From contig CAYRGN010000009.1 of NCBI GenBank assembly GCA_964423865.1, positions 1 to 64,000 on the forward strand: 64,000 bases of DNA. Reading direction: 5' to 3'. Positions 53,056-59,574 of this stretch are shown here, in pieces (positions within the stretch are counted from its first letter, which is position 1; every line of letters starts with the position of its first letter). Both the position numbers and the translations under genes were made by a program. Source of the DNA: Leadbetterella sp964423865. Its GTDB lineage: Bacteria; Bacteroidota; Bacteroidia; Cytophagales; Spirosomataceae. Under the pieces are notes generated by a model. That model was given only the letters and a program-made list of their open reading frames with translations, ran no database searches and was not told where the DNA came from.

Positions 53056-54411
53056 TCACTCCATAAACAGCTCAATCACCGGAATCTCCACTCCGGGTTT
53101 TTCTACGGGCATCTGCAAGATCAGATCCTGCTCTCCGGCGGTGATGGCCATGTGACTCGCATCGTCTGCTTTGGCCGATACAGTGTATTTGATTTCGGAG
53201 CCGTCGTGCAGGAACTGGGCGTACTTTATCTTTCCTTTAAAGCCGGGAAGGTAGAGGGTCTTGAAAGGCCACTGCAATACATGAACATATAGCCGCTTGG
53301 TCTCCGGGTTATAGGTCAGAAAGGTATTTTCTGGTCTTTGGATATCTTCGGGGGCGGCGGTACAGCCGTAGATAGATCTGGCATTATAGCGCATCCATTC
53401 TCCGAGCGCGTCGAGGCGGTGGGTGGCACGGGCGTCGAAAGTTCCGCGGGCGGTGGGCCCTACATTCAGCAGGAGATTCCCTCCTTTTGACACTACTTCA
53501 ATCAGCATGGCAATCAGCTGGTTGCCCGACTTCCAGGTGTTCTCGTCGCGATGATACCCCCATGACCCCGAGAAAGTCTGGCAGGTTTCCCAGGGAACAC
53601 GCACCCCGTTTCTTTCCGGCCAGCGGGAGGGCATAAACTGCTCTGGCGTGACGTAGTCGTAGCCGCCCGGCACCTGGTTCAGGTCAAGGCGGTCATTGAT
53701 AATAATACCCGGTTGGAGTTGGCGGGTCAACCGCAGGAGTTCTTCACTTCCCCAGTCGTCCCGGCCTTTCCCGTCTTCCCCAGGGTAAGAAAAATCAAAA
53801 AACAGGAGATCAATTTTTCCGTAGCCGGTAAGCAGTTCCGTAAGCTGGTCTTTCAGGAACTTTCTGAACCGGTTCATGTCTTTGGTACTATTGGCTTCAC
53901 GGGCCGCTTTATCTCCACGGAGGGGGTGTACCCTATCGACCGTAAAGTCGGGATGATGCCAGTCGATCAGCGAAAAATAAAACCCCACCTTAAGCCCTTC
54001 GGCCCGGAACGCCTCTACAAAAGGCTTGAGCAGGTCTTGCCCGATGGGGGTTCCCGGCGCCTTAAAATCGCTGAATTTCGTATCCCATAGTGCGAAACCC
54101 TCGTGGTGCCGGGCGGTGATTACTACATATTTCATACCGGCCTTTCGGGCCTGGGCCGCCCATTCCTTAGGGTCATACAAATCGGGGTAAAACTTATCGA
54201 AATAACGTTCTTTATACTGATCCGCGGGAATCCGCTCGTAATTCTGTATCCACTCATGGCGGCCGGGCACCGCGTACAGTCCCCAGTGAATAAACATACC
54301 GAAACGGTCGTGTGTCCACCAGGCCAGGCGGTCTTGCTTTTGCTGAGGTGTTTCGGTCTGGGCCAGGGCGGCAGACGTCACAAGGAGGAATAGGAGGGCG
54401 AGATTTTTCAT
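53056..54411 (-). CDS. alpha-L-fucosidase, glycoside hydrolase family 29
   Basis: 451 residues from the ATG giving MKNLALLFLLVTSAALAQ, a signal peptide; the longer open frame upstream only translates a heptamer array. GH29 motifs: WWTHDRFGMFIHWGLYAVPG, YVVITARHHEGFALWDTKFS, and IDLLFFDFSYPGEDG, the nucleophile region. The N-terminal barrel is complete and a short beta domain follows. It removes L-fucose from glycans in the periplasm or outside. Convergent with the MATE gene. Confidence 0.95.
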   Translation of the reverse strand: MKNLALLFLLVTSAALAQTETPQQKQDRLAWWTHDRFGMFIHWGLYAVPGRHEWIQNYERIPADQYKERYFDKFYPDLYDPKEWAAQARKAGMKYVVITARHHEGFALWDTKFSDFKAPGTPIGQDLLKPFVEAFRAEGLKVGFYFSLIDWHHPDFTVDRVHPLRGDKAAREANSTKDMNRFRKFLKDQLTELLTGYGKIDLLFFDFSYPGEDGKGRDDWGSEELLRLTRQLQPGIIINDRLDLNQVPGGYDYVTPEQFMPSRWPERNGVRVPWETCQTFSGSWGYHRDENTWKSGNQLIAMLIEVVSKGGNLLLNVGPTARGTFDARATHRLDALGEWMRYNARSIYGCTAAPEDIQRPENTFLTYNPETKRLYVHVLQWPFKTLYLPGFKGKIKYAQFLHDGSEIKYTVSAKADDASHMAITAGEQDLILQMPVEKPGVEIPVIELFME

Positions 54412-54424
54412 AGGTCTACAGTTT

Positions 54425-54480
54425 AGCTTTGAGCTTTGAGCTACGAGCTTTGAGCTTTGAGCTTTGAACTTTGAACTTTG
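54425..54480 (+). repeat. AGCTTTG heptamer array
   Basis: Eight heptamers: AGCTTTG x2, AGCTACG, AGCTTTG x3, AACTTTG x2, directly upstream of the fucosidase gene. The AGCT-NNN layout equals that of the arrays at 3842 and 56971, with a different variable triplet. Confidence 0.88.
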
Positions 54481-54578
54481 AGCTGGTCGATGCACTGTTA
54501 GCAAAGGATAAAGGAGCATCGTACTCACTGGTACAAGTTAAGCAAATCTTTAAAGATCGTCGTATTAAAGCGGGATAA
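54480..54578 (+). pseudogene. possible coding remnant with no start
   Basis: A frame without stops from the heptamer array to a TAA reads ELVDALLAKDKGASYSLVQV followed by KQIFKDRRIKAG. It looks like the C-terminal end of a folded protein (helical, charged, ending in a basic tail), yet has no start or upstream part. It may be the remnant of a gene removed during rearrangement. I do not recognise the family. Confidence 0.3.
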
Positions 54579-54585
54579 ATTTCTT

Positions 54586-54816
54586 ACCATTTCAAAATAT
54601 GTAAAGTATAAAACTCAAAATATGTAAAATCAAATATTCAAAAAGTGTAAAATAGAATATCCTAAATATGTAAAGTAATGTATTCAAAATATGTAAAATA
54701 AGATATTCAAAAAGTGTAAAATAGAATATCCTAAATATGTAAAGCAATATATTTAAAATATGTAAAACAAAACATTCAAAAAATGTAAAGTAAAATATTT
54801 AAAATTTGTAAAATAC
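54586..54816 (+). repeat. 23-bp tandem direct repeat array, ten units
   Basis: TGTAAA occurs at 54600, 54623, 54646, 54669, 54692, 54715, 54738, 54761, 54784 and 54807, a spacing of exactly 23 bases each time. The unit is TGTAAA-N7-ATTCAAAATA with variations. Units 3 and 6 are identical, and units 1-3 and 4-6 resemble each other, giving a 69-base superrepeat. A half unit precedes the first. There are no unique spacers and 23 is not a multiple of 3, so it is neither CRISPR nor coding. The last unit ends at the -7 box of the ATPase gene. The stretch from 54412 to 54846 otherwise holds the heptamer array and a doubtful remnant. Confidence 0.95.
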
Positions 54817-54819
54817 ATT

Positions 54820-54827
54820 TATATTTG
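54820..54827 (+). promoter_or_regulatory. -7 element TATATTTG before the DUF4143 ATPase gene
   Basis: TATATTTG matches TAnnTTTG and lies 19 bases before the ATG. No TTG lies 19-23 bases upstream. That region is filled by repeat units 9 and 10, so the array may replace or overlap the -33 contact. Confidence 0.6.
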
Positions 54828-54846
54828 TCCTCTATATCATGGTTTT

Positions 54847-56100
54847 ATGGAATATAAAGGAAGGTTATCGGATAAAGAACTAGAACGAAAACTTCACGCG
54901 GCAGGAGGTCTGCTGATACGGGGAGCAAAGGCCTGTGGAAAGACCGAATCGGCGAGGCAGGTAGCCAAAAGTGTACTTCATGTAGATCAGAACGAACAGG
55001 TACCTTTATTGATGCATACCGCTCCAAAGCGCCTGTTGCTTGGAGAGACGCCCCGTTTGATAGATGAATGGCAGATACAGCCCCTGCTCTGGAACTATGT
55101 CCGCCACGAAATAGACCTCCGCCGAAAAACAGGGCAGTTTATTCTTACGGGCTCCGCGAATCCTGAGGAGTCGGTCAAAATGCACTCGGGCGCGGGCCGG
55201 TTTACCATTATGGATATGCGCACGATGTCGTGGCAGGAACTGGGCCACTCCTCCGGAAGCATAAGCCTGGCCGACCTTTTTGAAGGGCAGAAGATTGACA
55301 CTTGTGACAGGCCAACCCCTCTTGAATTTATTGTTGAAAAAATAATCATCGGGGGGTTCCCTACACTTCTGAACAAAAAAATAGCCCAGGCAGAAGATCT
55401 GAACCGCGCGTATATAGAATTGCTGGCCGAAGTGGATATGAGCCGGGTTTCAAACGTAAAACGTGACCCCGTAAAGGTCAGGAACCTGCTACGTTCACTT
55501 GCCCGCAATACGGCTACCTTAGTAGACATCTCGGCTTTGGAAAGAGACATTCAGGAGGTGGACAATCACGACATTTCACGTCCTACCATTTACGATTATC
55601 TCGACGCGCTAAACCGCCTGATGATAATAGAAGACCAACCGGCCTGGAACACGCACATACGGTCATCCGCCTCCCTGCGAAAGTCGCCGAAACGCCATTT
55701 CACAGACCCCTGTCTTGCAGTAGCGGCACTTGGCCTGAACCAAAAGGCATTGTTGAATAATTTAAAATTCACCGGTTTTCTGTTCGAATCACTCGTGACG
55801 CACGATCTCCGGGTTTACGCACAGGCCAATGACGCCAAAGTCTACCATTATCGCGATTCCAGCGGACTGGAAGTAGACAGTATTGTGCAGAAATACAACG
55901 GGGACTGGTGTGCTTTTGAAATAAAGCTGGGTACCGGACAAATTGAAGAGGCCGCGGCCAGTCTCGATAAATTTATTTCGGTTTTAGACAACCAAAAAAT
56001 AAAACAGCCCAAATCACTCAATATCATCACAGGAACCGGGATAAGCTATACGCGGCATGACGGGATAAACGTAATCTCCCTGGCTTCATTGGGGGCCTAG
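54847..56100 (+). CDS. AAA ATPase with DUF4143 domain
   Basis: 417 residues. Walker A is GAKACGKT (residues 26-33), with RLIDEWQIQP as the Walker B-like region and ILTGSANPEESV as sensor 1, all of the AAA_14 type. A winged-helix-like middle part follows (YDYLDALNRLMIIEDQPAW), then a DUF4143 domain with SSGLEVDSIVQ and CAFEIKLG, that is Asp344 and Glu358-x-Lys360, a PD-(D/E)XK-like arrangement. Members of this family are common in bacteria and of unknown function. No signal or membrane segment. A ten-unit repeat array lies directly upstream. Confidence 0.9.
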   Translation: MEYKGRLSDKELERKLHAAGGLLIRGAKACGKTESARQVAKSVLHVDQNEQVPLLMHTAPKRLLLGETPRLIDEWQIQPLLWNYVRHEIDLRRKTGQFILTGSANPEESVKMHSGAGRFTIMDMRTMSWQELGHSSGSISLADLFEGQKIDTCDRPTPLEFIVEKIIIGGFPTLLNKKIAQAEDLNRAYIELLAEVDMSRVSNVKRDPVKVRNLLRSLARNTATLVDISALERDIQEVDNHDISRPTIYDYLDALNRLMIIEDQPAWNTHIRSSASLRKSPKRHFTDPCLAVAALGLNQKALLNNLKFTGFLFESLVTHDLRVYAQANDAKVYHYRDSSGLEVDSIVQKYNGDWCAFEIKLGTGQIEEAAASLDKFISVLDNQKIKQPKSLNIITGTGISYTRHDGINVISLASLGA

Positions 56101-56119
56101 TTGAAGTGTTAGGTCAAAA

Positions 56120-56154
56120 TTTGAAAATTATCATTATTAAAACCTCTACCTTTG
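56120..56154 (+). promoter_or_regulatory. promoter of mazG
   Basis: TTTG at 56120-56123, a 23-base spacer, TACCTTTG at 56147-56154, 26 bases before the mazG ATG. Confidence 0.68.
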
Positions 56155-56180
56155 TAGTGCTAAAAACTTCCTGAAGAAAA

Positions 56181-56978
56181 ATGTCTAATACGCCTCCTCT
56201 GCCGTTTAACCGTTCGGCTGAACTTCTTGCCTTTCACCGCCTGCTGGACATCATGGATGAATTGCGGGAAAAATGTCCGTGGGATCGAAAACAGACCATG
56301 GATACCCTCAGACACCTGACCATAGAGGAAACCTACGAGCTTTCTGATGCCATTTTGGAGGGAAACCGCCAGGAAGTAAAAAAGGAACTGGGAGATCTCT
56401 TGTTGCACATTGTTTTCTACAGCAAAATTGCTTCTGAAACGGATGACTTCACGGTGGCCGAAATGATCAATGGTATCTGTGAGAAGCTGATTGTCCGCCA
56501 CCCCCATATCTATGGCGATACCGAGGTGAAAGACGAGGAAGAAGTGAAGAAAAACTGGGAACAGATTAAACTCAAAGAGGGAAACAAATCGGTGCTGGGC
56601 GGTGTGCCGTCTTCCCTTCCAGCCCTGGTTAAAGCCATGCGCATCCAGGAAAAAGCCCGCGGCGTAGGATTCGACTGGGAAGAAAGTGCCCAGGTATGGG
56701 AAAAAGTAGAAGAAGAGATTGGGGAGTTTAAGGAAAAGGTAGATGCGGGCGCACCAGCGGAAGAAATAGAAGATGAGTTCGGCGATGTACTCTTCTCCCT
56801 GATCAACTACGCACGTTTCGCAAATATCAACCCGGAAACCGCCCTCGAAAGAACCAATAAAAAATTTATCAAAAGATTTACCTACCTCGAAAGCAAGGCC
56901 CGGGAGGCCGAAAAGAACCTCTCGGATATGACCCTGGCCGAAATGGATGTGTTCTGGAATGAAGCGAAGAAGCTATGA
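56181..56978 (+). CDS. mazG: nucleoside triphosphate pyrophosphohydrolase
   Basis: 265 residues with two MazG modules. The first carries EETYELSDAILEGNRQEVKKELGDLLLHIVFYSKI, the second EEEIGEFKEKVDAGAPAEEIEDEFGDVLFSLINYARF; both have the ExxE...ExxD metal-binding pattern. It hydrolyses NTPs to NMPs and PPi, cleaning the nucleotide pool. The last codons (KKL then TGA) run into a six-unit AGCTATG array, so its 3' end is repeat-derived. Confidence 0.95.
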   Translation: MSNTPPLPFNRSAELLAFHRLLDIMDELREKCPWDRKQTMDTLRHLTIEETYELSDAILEGNRQEVKKELGDLLLHIVFYSKIASETDDFTVAEMINGICEKLIVRHPHIYGDTEVKDEEEVKKNWEQIKLKEGNKSVLGGVPSSLPALVKAMRIQEKARGVGFDWEESAQVWEKVEEEIGEFKEKVDAGAPAEEIEDEFGDVLFSLINYARFANINPETALERTNKKFIKRFTYLESKAREAEKNLSDMTLAEMDVFWNEAKKL

Positions 56979-57015
56979 GCTATGAGCTATGAGCTATGAG
57001 CTATGAGCTATGAGC
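56971..57015 (+). repeat. AGCTATG heptamer array
   Basis: Six perfect AGCTATG units (56971-57012) plus AGC, starting inside the last codons of mazG and lying between it and the methionine sulfoxide reductase gene. Confidence 0.9.
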
Positions 57016-57059
57016 GGGAACCGTTGTTTGGAAACGGGCGTTCATATATTATATTAAAA

Positions 57060-57551
57060 ATGGCAGAAAATCTATATATCCCCGAGGGGGCAACAAAGGC
57101 CGAAATTTATGAAGCCATTCTCCCTCAACTACGCCACCTGGTTTCAGGCGAAGAAGACCGCATTGCCAATCTGGCCAATACGGCCGCGGTACTTAAGCAG
57201 GCATTTGACTTTTTTTGGGTGGGATTTTACCTCGACAACCAACACGGAGAACTGGTACTGGGTCCTTTCCAGGGGCCTGTGGCCTGTACGCGGATCCGGC
57301 ATGAGCGGGGAGTATGCGGACATGCCTTTACTTCACAAGCTACCGTGCTGGTACCCGATGTAAACCAGTTTCCGGGACATATCGCCTGTAGTTCCGCGTC
57401 GCGTTCCGAAATTGTGCTTCCCCTGAAAGACCAGAACGGAAATGTGATCGGGGTGTTGGATATCGACAGCGACCGCCTGAATGATTTTGACAGTACCGAC
57501 CAGGAATACCTGGAGCAGGTTACTGCACTTCTTGCAGAAACATTAATCTAA
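57060..57551 (+). CDS. free methionine-(R)-sulfoxide reductase, GAF domain
   Basis: 163 residues from the ATG giving MAENLYIPEG; upstream in-frame codons are mostly repeat. GAF fold with Cys76, Cys86 and Cys110, spaced 10 and 24 residues like Cys84, Cys94 and Cys118 of the E. coli enzyme. Motifs GPFQGPVACTRIRHERGVCG and FPGHIACSSASRSEIVLPL are typical. It reduces free methionine-R-sulfoxide in the cytoplasm with thioredoxin as donor. Convergent with the AT-rich XRE region. Confidence 0.93.
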   Translation: MAENLYIPEGATKAEIYEAILPQLRHLVSGEEDRIANLANTAAVLKQAFDFFWVGFYLDNQHGELVLGPFQGPVACTRIRHERGVCGHAFTSQATVLVPDVNQFPGHIACSSASRSEIVLPLKDQNGNVIGVLDIDSDRLNDFDSTDQEYLEQVTALLAETLI

Positions 57552-57682
57552 CCGTCTTTCTTCGTAGTAGCTTTTTTTAAAAGATTTTCAAGTTCTTTTT
57601 TATTGTTATCTTGTAGCTTTTGACCCTTTATGAATTCTTCAAATTTTGAAATTAATTCTTCCTTAGACTTTCTTTTTTCATT
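57548..57682 (-). other. open frame without start codon downstream of the XRE gene
   Basis: Minus-strand frame ending in TAG at 57550-57548 reads NEKRKSKEELISKFEEFIKG then QKLQDNNKKELENLLKKATT, a helical charged sequence. It has no ATG, GTG or TTG start and begins within the last codons of the XRE gene in another frame. It could be the former C-terminus of the XRE protein after a frameshift, or chance in AT-rich DNA. Confidence 0.25.
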
Positions 57683-58037
57683 TATCTAATAGTTTTTCAA
57701 TGATGTTCTTTAAATTCTTTATTTCTTCTTGTTGCTGATTAATGATCTGTTCATATAGTTTTTTTTCTTTTTCTAAAATGCTGTTGTTTACTACATATCC
57801 ATTACCTGTCTGATTGTGCATTATATTAAATACAAGGTTTTCATTAAAAGTACTAATGTCCTCTGCTTTTATTCCTAATACTTCCGCTATCTTTTCTAAC
57901 TTCTGGTAAGTGACTTCTGATTCATTTCGTTCAATTTTCCCGTATCCGGCAGTTGTCATATTTAGCTGATTTGCCATGTATTCTTGCGTATAATTACGCA
58001 ATTCTCGTAGCTTTTTTATCTTCATTCCCATGTCCAT
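57678..58037 (-). CDS. XRE-family helix-turn-helix regulator
   Basis: 119 residues. HTH core MKIKKLRELRNYTQEYMANQ then LNMTTAGYGKIERNESEVTYQKLEKIAEVLGI, matching the Cro/C1 fold. The C-terminal 45 residues form a coiled coil (EKEKKLYEQIINQQQEEIKN) likely for dimerisation. AT-rich and divergent from the exported-protein cluster starting at 58241, which it might regulate. Start could be either of the two ATGs of MDMGMK. Confidence 0.88.
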   Translation of the reverse strand: MDMGMKIKKLRELRNYTQEYMANQLNMTTAGYGKIERNESEVTYQKLEKIAEVLGIKAEDISTFNENLVFNIMHNQTGNGYVVNNSILEKEKKLYEQIINQQQEEIKNLKNIIEKLLDK

Positions 58038-58125
58038 AACAATCTATTATTTTTTTAGATCGTCAAAGTTGTAAATAAATCCTAATAGTATCAAAACCTA
58101 ACCTCTTATTTTATAAGGCCTCTAT

Positions 58126-58133
58126 ATTTTTGC
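58126..58133 (+). promoter_or_regulatory. -7 element TATTTTTG of the exported-protein cluster
   Basis: TATTTTTG lies 108 bases before the lipoprotein ATG at 58241, leaving a leader of about 100 bases. No TTG at -33; the region is between two divergent genes and could be XRE-controlled. Confidence 0.4.
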
Positions 58134-58240
58134 TTCCTAACAAAAAGGAATATTTATGAATAATGAATAATAAGAAAAACGAAACAGGATAGCTTACTTA
58201 TAAAATGGAATCTTAATTATAAAAAACGAATCAATTTTTT

Positions 58241-58966
58241 ATGAAAAAAGGAAAACAAAACACCAAACTACTTTTTAGTCTCGTAGCTTTTTTAGCGATG
58301 ACAGGTATCACCTCCTGTGGCTCCTCAGAGGTAAAGGTAAAAGCACGCCCGGCCGCCGCATCTAAAATAAACCCGGAGTATCCGGCTTTCACTGCGGGAG
58401 TACTCACCCTGGATGTAAAAGGGGAAAAACATAAAATTCCATTGACAGGTACAGACGAAAGTGTGTATACGAATCTTCCAAAAGGGGCTTTGGGAACAAC
58501 CGTTTCGGCCACCCTCGAATCAGATTACTGGAAGCTTACCGATCATAATATTACCCTAAGTAATATGACAGAATTAGGCATAGTGCCTAACGGCCGCCTG
58601 GGTAGCTTTTATGGAACCGTTGTTGATGAACGCGGGCGGCCAGTAAGAGAGGTGTATGTGCAGATAGGGAATGATACCATTCTCTACAGTAACCATCAGG
58701 GCGTATTTAAGGCGGATCTGTCTTATAGCCTTCAAAGAGAAAAGCAGTGGGTGACCATTCTCAAAGATGGCTTTGAACCCGTAGAATTAACCCATACCCC
58801 GGGCAGTAACCTTTTGGTACACCTGAACAGAGAATCTTCAGGCAGGAGAACGGTAGTCCGGCAGGGCCAGTCTCAGAAAAAAGAAGAGACTTTCGGTGAG
58901 TGGGCTGCTAAAGAAGGGATTAGAACCGGGTCTGACGTTATTCGCAGCGGAGTCAGAAGATATTAA
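58241..58966 (+). CDS. exported lipoprotein with carboxypeptidase-regulatory-like region
   Basis: 241 residues. Signal peptide with lipobox GITSCGSS, so membrane anchored. A central part SFYGTVVDERGRPVREVYVQIGNDTILYSNHQGVFKADLS matches the carboxypeptidase regulatory-like or CNA-B beta fold common in surface proteins of this phylum. The C-terminal part is basic and without homology that I can see. It is the first gene of the run ending beyond the window. Function unknown. Confidence 0.68.
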   Translation: MKKGKQNTKLLFSLVAFLAMTGITSCGSSEVKVKARPAAASKINPEYPAFTAGVLTLDVKGEKHKIPLTGTDESVYTNLPKGALGTTVSATLESDYWKLTDHNITLSNMTELGIVPNGRLGSFYGTVVDERGRPVREVYVQIGNDTILYSNHQGVFKADLSYSLQREKQWVTILKDGFEPVELTHTPGSNLLVHLNRESSGRRTVVRQGQSQKKEETFGEWAAKEGIRTGSDVIRSGVRRY

Positions 58967-58996
58967 ACCTATAAATGTATATTAAACTTATAAATA

Positions 58997-59569
58997 ATGA
59001 AAAGAATAATTACCTTATCTCTTGGCCTGCTTTTAACCTTTTGGGCTGCCGAGGCACAGCAATTTGAAAAAGGCACTACGGCCCTCAACGTAGGATTAGG
59101 CTTAGGAGGTATATTAGATGACTACTACTTTTACGGCAACTCATCTCCGATGTTTAATGCTTCTATAGAACACGGATTATGGGACATGGCCGGTCCAGGC
59201 GTAATCAGTTTGGGAGGGTTCTTAGGATTCCAAACTCATCGGGATGATGATTATTACTCGTACTATTCCTCTGAGCGTTGGCGACATACAGTGATCGGGG
59301 TGAGGGGAAATTATCACTATAACGGGTTTACAAATATTCCTCAGTTAGACCTTTATGCCGGAAGTATGATTGCCTATAATGCTGTAAGTTACACATATAC
59401 GGATTCTCAAGGCCGCAAAACCAAAGGAAGCTCGAAATATAGAAGTGGGGGCGTCAGATTTACGGCGTATGCCGGGGGCCGTTGGTTTTTCAATGAAAAA
59501 TTTGCAGGTTTTGTGGAACTGGGATATGGAATCACAGCACTCAATTTTGGAGGAACTATCAAGTTTTAA
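58997..59569 (+). CDS. outer membrane beta-barrel protein
   Basis: 190 residues with signal peptide MKRIITLSLGLLLTFWAAEAQ. The mature part has alternating strands, for example TALNVGLGLGGILDDYYFYG, ISLGGFLGFQTHRDDDYYS, YHYNGFTNIPQLDLYAGSMI, YAGGRWFFNEKFAGFVELGYG and a C-terminal GGTIKF ending, like small OmpW/OprF-like barrels of eight strands. Probably inserted in the outer membrane. Follows the lipoprotein by 30 bases and precedes the T9SS gene by 5. Confidence 0.8.
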   Translation: MKRIITLSLGLLLTFWAAEAQQFEKGTTALNVGLGLGGILDDYYFYGNSSPMFNASIEHGLWDMAGPGVISLGGFLGFQTHRDDDYYSYYSSERWRHTVIGVRGNYHYNGFTNIPQLDLYAGSMIAYNAVSYTYTDSQGRKTKGSSKYRSGGVRFTAYAGGRWFFNEKFAGFVELGYGITALNFGGTIKF

Positions 59570-59574
59570 AAGAA

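Noticed and set aside
54412..54528. N-terminal extension of the fucosidase
   Set aside because: The extra 39 codons only translate the AGCTTTG heptamers (SSKFKAQ-type repeats) and would mask a good signal peptide at 54411.
54586..54816. CRISPR array
   Set aside because: Units are contiguous with no unique spacers; the variation is within the unit, and no cas genes are in the window.
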